NCBI GenBank assembly: GCA_025363695.1
Contig: JANYDI010000053.1
Location: forward strand, 1 to 17,441
DNA length: 17,441 nt
DNA from: Opitutia bacterium
GTDB taxonomy: Bacteria; Verrucomicrobiota; Verrucomicrobiia; Opitutales; JANYDI01
Reading direction: 5' to 3'
A model generated the notes under the pieces. It made no database searches. It was not told where the DNA came from and worked only from the letters and a program-made list of their open reading frames with translations. Shown here piece by piece: positions 13,957 through 17,441 of this stretch (its first letter is position 1; each line of letters opens with the position of its first letter). Position numbers and translations under genes: made by a program.

Positions 13957-15053
13957 CAGAAAAAAAACAGTCTAAGCAGTCTTGTGAAATGACGCTGGGA
14001 AAAACAGCGTTTTTTAAAGACCCTATCAATCAGAAACTTTCAGCCGATGAACACCGTGAGCTGTATCGCCTCATGGTGCGGATACGCCGCTTTGAAGAGC
14101 GTTGCGTCCAAGCCTACCAGCAAGGGAAAATAGGAGGCTTTTGCCACACCTATATCGGGCAGGAAGCGCTGGCCGTAGGGACGATTTCCGTACGCGGCGC
14201 TGATGATCACGTCATCACGGCGTATCGGGATCATGGGCATGCCCTGGCCGTCGGCATGGACATGAACAGCTGCATGGCTGAAATGTACGGCAAGGTGACG
14301 GGCTGCTCCAAGGGCAAGGGCGGCTCTATGCACTTTTTTGATCCCCAGCGCGGTTTTTGGGGTGGACACGGTATTGTAGGCGGACAGACGCCCTTGGGGG
14401 CCGGCATTGCTTTTGCTTTAAAATATCGTGATATTAAGGGCGCTTGCCTGTGCTACCTGGGTGATGGCGCGGTAAATCAAGGAGCTGTTCACGAGGCCTA
14501 TAACTTGGCGGCTTTGTGGAATTTGCCCGTTGTTTTTGTGATCGAGAACAACCGTTATTCGATGGGCACTAGCCAAGCGCGTTCCTCAGCCGGCTATCCA
14601 CTGACTAAGCGGGCTTTGGCCTTTGATATGGATGCGGACAGCGTTGCCGGCAATGACCTTTACGAAGTCCGGGCCAAAACGGCCAAGGCACTGCAGCGAG
14701 CCCACGAGCTCAGCCGCCCGACCTTGCTAGAAATCCATACCTATCGCTACCGCGGCCACTCCATGTCGGATCCCGACCAAACGTATCGGGAAAAAACTGA
14801 AATTGAGGACTACCGTCAAAAAAACGACCCCATCGAGCATGTCGCTCAGGTGTTGCGCGAGCACAAGCTGCTCGATGCCGCTCAGGAAGCTAAAATCGAC
14901 GAGGAAGCCCGTGCGGAAGCGCAGGCCTCAGCTGTATTTTCGGAAGACAGCCCCTTCCCGACCCCAGACGCCATCCAGCAAGATGTTTACTGGGAAAGCG
15001 ACCACCCCCAGCACAAGCGCTCCGAAGGGGTTTTGTTTTTTAACCAACTTTAA
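13953..15053 (+). CDS. pdhA: Pyruvate dehydrogenase E1 component, alpha subunit
   Basis: This is the thiamine diphosphate-dependent E1 alpha subunit that decarboxylates pyruvate together with PdhB. The TPP/Mg motif runs from GDG (170-172) to NN (199-200). The conserved loop YRYRGHSMSDPD and the segment GKGGSMHFFD before the motif are present. The length is 366 aa. The start is GTG 13953, overlapping the Nudix stop (GTGA). It gives a Lys-rich N-terminal extension of about 25 residues before FFKDP. A later start cannot be excluded. An acetoin or branched-chain 2-oxoacid enzyme is possible from sequence alone, but the gene set and the E2 sequence favour pyruvate dehydrogenase. Confidence 0.92.
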   Translation: MTEKKQSKQSCEMTLGKTAFFKDPINQKLSADEHRELYRLMVRIRRFEERCVQAYQQGKIGGFCHTYIGQEALAVGTISVRGADDHVITAYRDHGHALAVGMDMNSCMAEMYGKVTGCSKGKGGSMHFFDPQRGFWGGHGIVGGQTPLGAGIAFALKYRDIKGACLCYLGDGAVNQGAVHEAYNLAALWNLPVVFVIENNRYSMGTSQARSSAGYPLTKRALAFDMDADSVAGNDLYEVRAKTAKALQRAHELSRPTLLEIHTYRYRGHSMSDPDQTYREKTEIEDYRQKNDPIEHVAQVLREHKLLDAAQEAKIDEEARAEAQASAVFSEDSPFPTPDAIQQDVYWESDHPQHKRSEGVLFFNQL

Positions 15054-15059
15054 CACGAT

Positions 15060-16055
15060 ATGGCACTCATCACTTACCGCGAAGCCCTCAACCAAGCCAT
15101 GCGCCAGGCCATGGAAGCAGACCCAAACGTCTTGCTCATGGGCGAAGAAGTCGCCCAATTCCACGGCGCCTACAAGGTCAGCCAAGGCCTCCTCGACGCC
15201 TTTGGCCCCAAACGTATCATCGATACGCCCATTAGCGAGTGCGGATTTGCTGGCCTGGCCATCGGCGCGGCCATGATGGGCCTGCGCCCCATTGTTGAGT
15301 TTATGACCTGGAGCTTCTCTTTTGTAGCGATAGATCAGATCATCAACAATGCCGCCAACATGCGTTATATGTCTGGAGGCCTCATCCACGTGCCCATCGT
15401 ATTTCGTGGCCCTGCTAACGGCGGCGTCAACGTCGGTGCTACCCATTCGCATACGCCCGAGAACTTTTATGCCCACATCCCAGGCCTCAAAGTTGTTTGT
15501 CCAGCAACGGCTTATGACGCCAAAGGCCTGCTGCTGTCCGCCATCGAAGACAACGACCCCGTATGCATCATGGAAAATACCATCCTCTATAACACCAAGG
15601 GCGAGGTCCCCGAAAGCCCCTACCGCATCCCTCTAGGCAAGGCCGACCTCAAGCGTGATGGCAAGGATGTTACCCTCATTGCCCATGGCCGGGCCACCCT
15701 TACTGCCCTGGAGGCCGCACAGCAACTCGCTGAAAAGCACGGCATCGAGGCCCAAGTGCTTGACTTGCGTTCCATTCGTCCCTTAGACGAAGCCGCCATC
15801 CTCGCCTGTGTTCAAAAAACCAACCGCATCGTCCTTGTAGAAGAAAATCGCCCCTTCTGTGGCATCAATAGCCAAATTGCCGCGCTCATCCAAGAAAAAG
15901 CCTTCGACGACCTCGACGCCCCCATTCTAAGCGTCTCCGCCATCGATGCCCCTCAAATTTATAGCATGCCTCTAGAAAAACTCCAACTCCCAGATGCCCA
16001 ACGCGTCGTGGCGGCAGTGTTAAGGTTAGGACTAAGGGGAGCGAGCTCCCCTTAG
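15060..16055 (+). CDS. pdhB: Pyruvate dehydrogenase E1 component, beta subunit, with element-encoded tail
   Basis: This subunit completes the E1 heterotetramer. Family motifs include ALNQAMRQAMEADPNVLLMGEE (in parts), DTPISECGFAGLAIGAAMMGLRP, the segment VGATHSHTPENFYAHIPGLKV and the C-terminal transketolase domain with RSIRPLDEAAI and VEENRPFCG. The length is 331 aa. It starts 6 bp after pdhA without a Shine-Dalgarno. The native end is near VVAAVLRLG; the last residues (LRGASSP) are translated from hairpin A of palindromic element copy 9, and the stop TAG (16053-16055) lies in that hairpin. pdhC follows 269 bp later, behind the element. Confidence 0.95.
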   Translation: MALITYREALNQAMRQAMEADPNVLLMGEEVAQFHGAYKVSQGLLDAFGPKRIIDTPISECGFAGLAIGAAMMGLRPIVEFMTWSFSFVAIDQIINNAANMRYMSGGLIHVPIVFRGPANGGVNVGATHSHTPENFYAHIPGLKVVCPATAYDAKGLLLSAIEDNDPVCIMENTILYNTKGEVPESPYRIPLGKADLKRDGKDVTLIAHGRATLTALEAAQQLAEKHGIEAQVLDLRSIRPLDEAAILACVQKTNRIVLVEENRPFCGINSQIAALIQEKAFDDLDAPILSVSAIDAPQIYSMPLEKLQLPDAQRVVAAVLRLGLRGASSP

Positions 16056-16293
16056 GATCCCCTAGCAGGTAGCGATTTATTAAAATACTACGTATTTATA
16101 ATAAATCGCTACCTGGTAGGCTATACTAAGGCCCTCACAGATCGCTTCGCGATCGAAGTGTACATTAATTTCGATTCCGAAGGAATCTGTGGAGGGTTTT
16201 GTATGTCCATTGAGGAAGGCGATTTCTTTTTATGCATGCATAAAAGAAATCGCCTTCCTATGGGGATCCAAGGGGCATGCCCCTTGGCCCTTT
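16029..16293. repeat. Composite palindromic element, copy 9 (full, divergent right hairpins)
   Basis: Located between pdhB and pdhC. It has hairpin A (16032-16055), GGATCCCCT, hairpin B (16066-16115), CTATACTAAGGCCCTCACAG, C1 (16140-16154), C2 (16173-16187), GTGGAGGGTTTTGTATG, hairpin B' (16213-16259) and a short hairpin A' (16268-16287, CCAAGGGGCATGCCCCTTGG). The B' stem has its own sequence (AGGAAGGCGATTTCTTTT) with near-perfect pairing and a TGCATGCA centre. The left end overlaps the pdhB coding frame. Only about 30 AT-rich bases lie between its right end and the pdhC start, and no promoter is visible there. Confidence 0.9.
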
Positions 16294-16324
16294 AAATTAT
16301 CACAAAACTTAATAAAAATTATTT

Positions 16325-17441
16325 ATGGCTGTAATCATTGAAATGCCCAAGCTCAGCGACACTATGACGACGGGGACCCTCGTGCGTTGGCTCAAAAAAG
16401 AAGGAGCCAGCGTTGAGAGTGGTGACCTGATTGCCGAGGTTCAGACCGATAAGGCGATTATGGACGTCGAAGCCTTTGAGGCCGGTATCCTCCTGAAGCA
16501 CTACGCGCTGGAGGGCACGCAGGTGGCCATAGGAGCGCCGATGTGTGCGATCGGCAAGCCAGGAGAGGCGCTGCCGGAGGTGAATAAGACAATCCAAGCT
16601 CCTCCCGTTGCGGTGGCAACGGTGGCGGTTGCGGTGGCTCCTGTGCTCGTGGAGGGCCCTAAGCGGCTGAGGGCGTCGCCTTTGGCTAAAAAACTGGCGC
16701 GCCAGCACGGCGTGGTCCTTGAATGGCTCCAAGGCAGTGGCCCTGGAGGACGTATCGTTAAAGTCGACGTATTGGCAGCTGTGGCACCGCTGAGCGTCCC
16801 TGTCAAGGCGCTGGGTTACCAGGAAGCCCTGACGCCTATGCGCGCTACGATTGCCCGGCGCTTGTTGGAATCCAAGACCCAAATTCCGCATTTTTATCTG
16901 GACCTCAGCGTGGATGCCCAGCCGCTTATGCAGCTGCGTCAGCAACTCAATGCCAATTGTGCTGATGGGGCCGTCAAGTTTACGGTCAACGACCTATTGC
17001 TGAAGGCGACAGCCATGGCGCTCATGCAGGAGCCTGCCGTCAATGCTTCCTGGAAGGGCGATCATCTCTGGCATCCGCAGGCGGTGCACCTGTCCTTTGC
17101 GGTGGCTTTGGAAAAGGGCCTCGTCACCCCGGTAATCCCTGATGCGCACACAAAAAGCCTCAAGCAGATAGCCCTCGAAGCCAAGGCGCTCATTGACAAG
17201 GCCCGCAGCCACCGACTTGGCCCCAAGGACATGAGCGGCTCCACCTTTACGCTGAGTAATCTGGGCAACTACGGCATCGAAAGCTTTTTTGGCATCATCA
17301 ACCCGCCCAATGCCGCTATTTTGTCCATAGGCAGCATTGTCAGCCTGCCTGTTGTGGATGCCGACGGCCAAGTTGTCGCCGGTCAACGCTTACGCCTGGG
17401 CCTCAGCGCCGATCACCGCGTCGTCGATGGCGCGGTCGGTG
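16325..17441 (+). CDS. pdhC: Dihydrolipoamide acetyltransferase (E2) of pyruvate dehydrogenase, 3' end cut off
   Basis: This E2 core transfers acetyl groups from the lipoyl arm to CoA. A single N-terminal lipoyl domain starts at AVIIEMPKLSDTM, with the lipoylated lysine in QTDKA (Lys43). An Ala/Val-rich linker follows, then an E3/E1-binding domain (RASPLAKKLARQHGV, near 119-155), then the catalytic domain with LTPMRATIARRL. DHRVVDG (His364) is the active-site motif near the window edge. 372 codons are visible and only the last part of the catalytic domain is missing. ATG 16325 gives the canonical start; no Shine-Dalgarno is seen. Expression probably requires read-through from pdhAB across element copy 9, or a promoter I cannot see. 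Confidence 0.95.
   Translation, partial: MAVIIEMPKLSDTMTTGTLVRWLKKEGASVESGDLIAEVQTDKAIMDVEAFEAGILLKHYALEGTQVAIGAPMCAIGKPGEALPEVNKTIQAPPVAVATVAVAVAPVLVEGPKRLRASPLAKKLARQHGVVLEWLQGSGPGGRIVKVDVLAAVAPLSVPVKALGYQEALTPMRATIARRLLESKTQIPHFYLDLSVDAQPLMQLRQQLNANCADGAVKFTVNDLLLKATAMALMQEPAVNASWKGDHLWHPQAVHLSFAVALEKGLVTPVIPDAHTKSLKQIALEAKALIDKARSHRLGPKDMSGSTFTLSNLGNYGIESFFGIINPPNAAILSIGSIVSLPVVDADGQVVAGQRLRLGLSADHRVVDGAVG

Noticed and set aside
134..16293. The repeated elements as a CRISPR array or rRNA/tRNA genes
   Set aside because: Copies are dispersed, palindromic and without regular spacers; no cas gene, tRNA cloverleaf or rRNA signature is visible.

Overview
The window is about 17.4 kb of a bacterial chromosome of moderate G+C, built from core metabolic genes. 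It holds a split nuoE/nuoF pair of respiratory complex I, a SWIM-SNF2 helicase, a YifB/ComM-type ATPase, gap and pgk with two small ribosomal protein genes between them, ndk, a Nudix hydrolase, and pdhA-pdhB-pdhC (the last runs off the right edge). The predicted exported protein at 8774-9358 matches, from memory, a family I associate with Verrucomicrobiota and Planctomycetota. With the gene content this makes a verrucomicrobial host (Opitutae-like) my best guess, but it is an inference.

Layout. 305-1251 (+): a small unknown protein and a stand-alone Lon N-domain protein, with a good promoter. 1499-3974 (-): nuoE then nuoF, separated by 685 bp of repeats. 4054-6885 (+): helicase, divergent from nuoE across a 79-bp promoter region. 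7232-9358 (+): yifB and the exported protein. 9701-12611 (+): gap, rpmJ, rpmE (zinc-ligand-poor ribosomal proteins) and pgk. 13018-16055 (+): ndk, nudix, pdhA and pdhB, tightly packed. 16325-end (+): pdhC.

The striking feature is what lies between the genes. Nine copies (six full or nearly so, three partial or variant) of one composite palindromic, non-coding element fill almost every longer gap. A full copy is about 235-310 bp. It reads: a short GC-rich hairpin A (AAGGGGC..GCCCCTT), GGATCCCCT, an AT-rich hairpin B of about 45-55 bp, an ATACTAAG or ATACAAG arm, one or two small GATC or GATTCC hairpins (C1, C2), a CTTAGTAT arm, hairpin B', AGGGGATCC and hairpin A'. The copies differ in sequence but the stems stay paired through compensatory changes. 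Their ends sit on the stop codons of neighbouring genes, either supplying the stop (nuoE, pgk) or adding a foreign tail (gap, pdhB, the exported protein). Copies also split the nuoE-nuoF and pdhB-pdhC pairs. A second, unrelated REP-like cluster lies at 3005-3255.

Several genes have a recognisable sigma70-like promoter just downstream of such an element, with a predicted start point only about 5-20 nt before the start codon, and few genes have a Shine-Dalgarno sequence. No transposase, CRISPR array, tRNA or rRNA was recognised.
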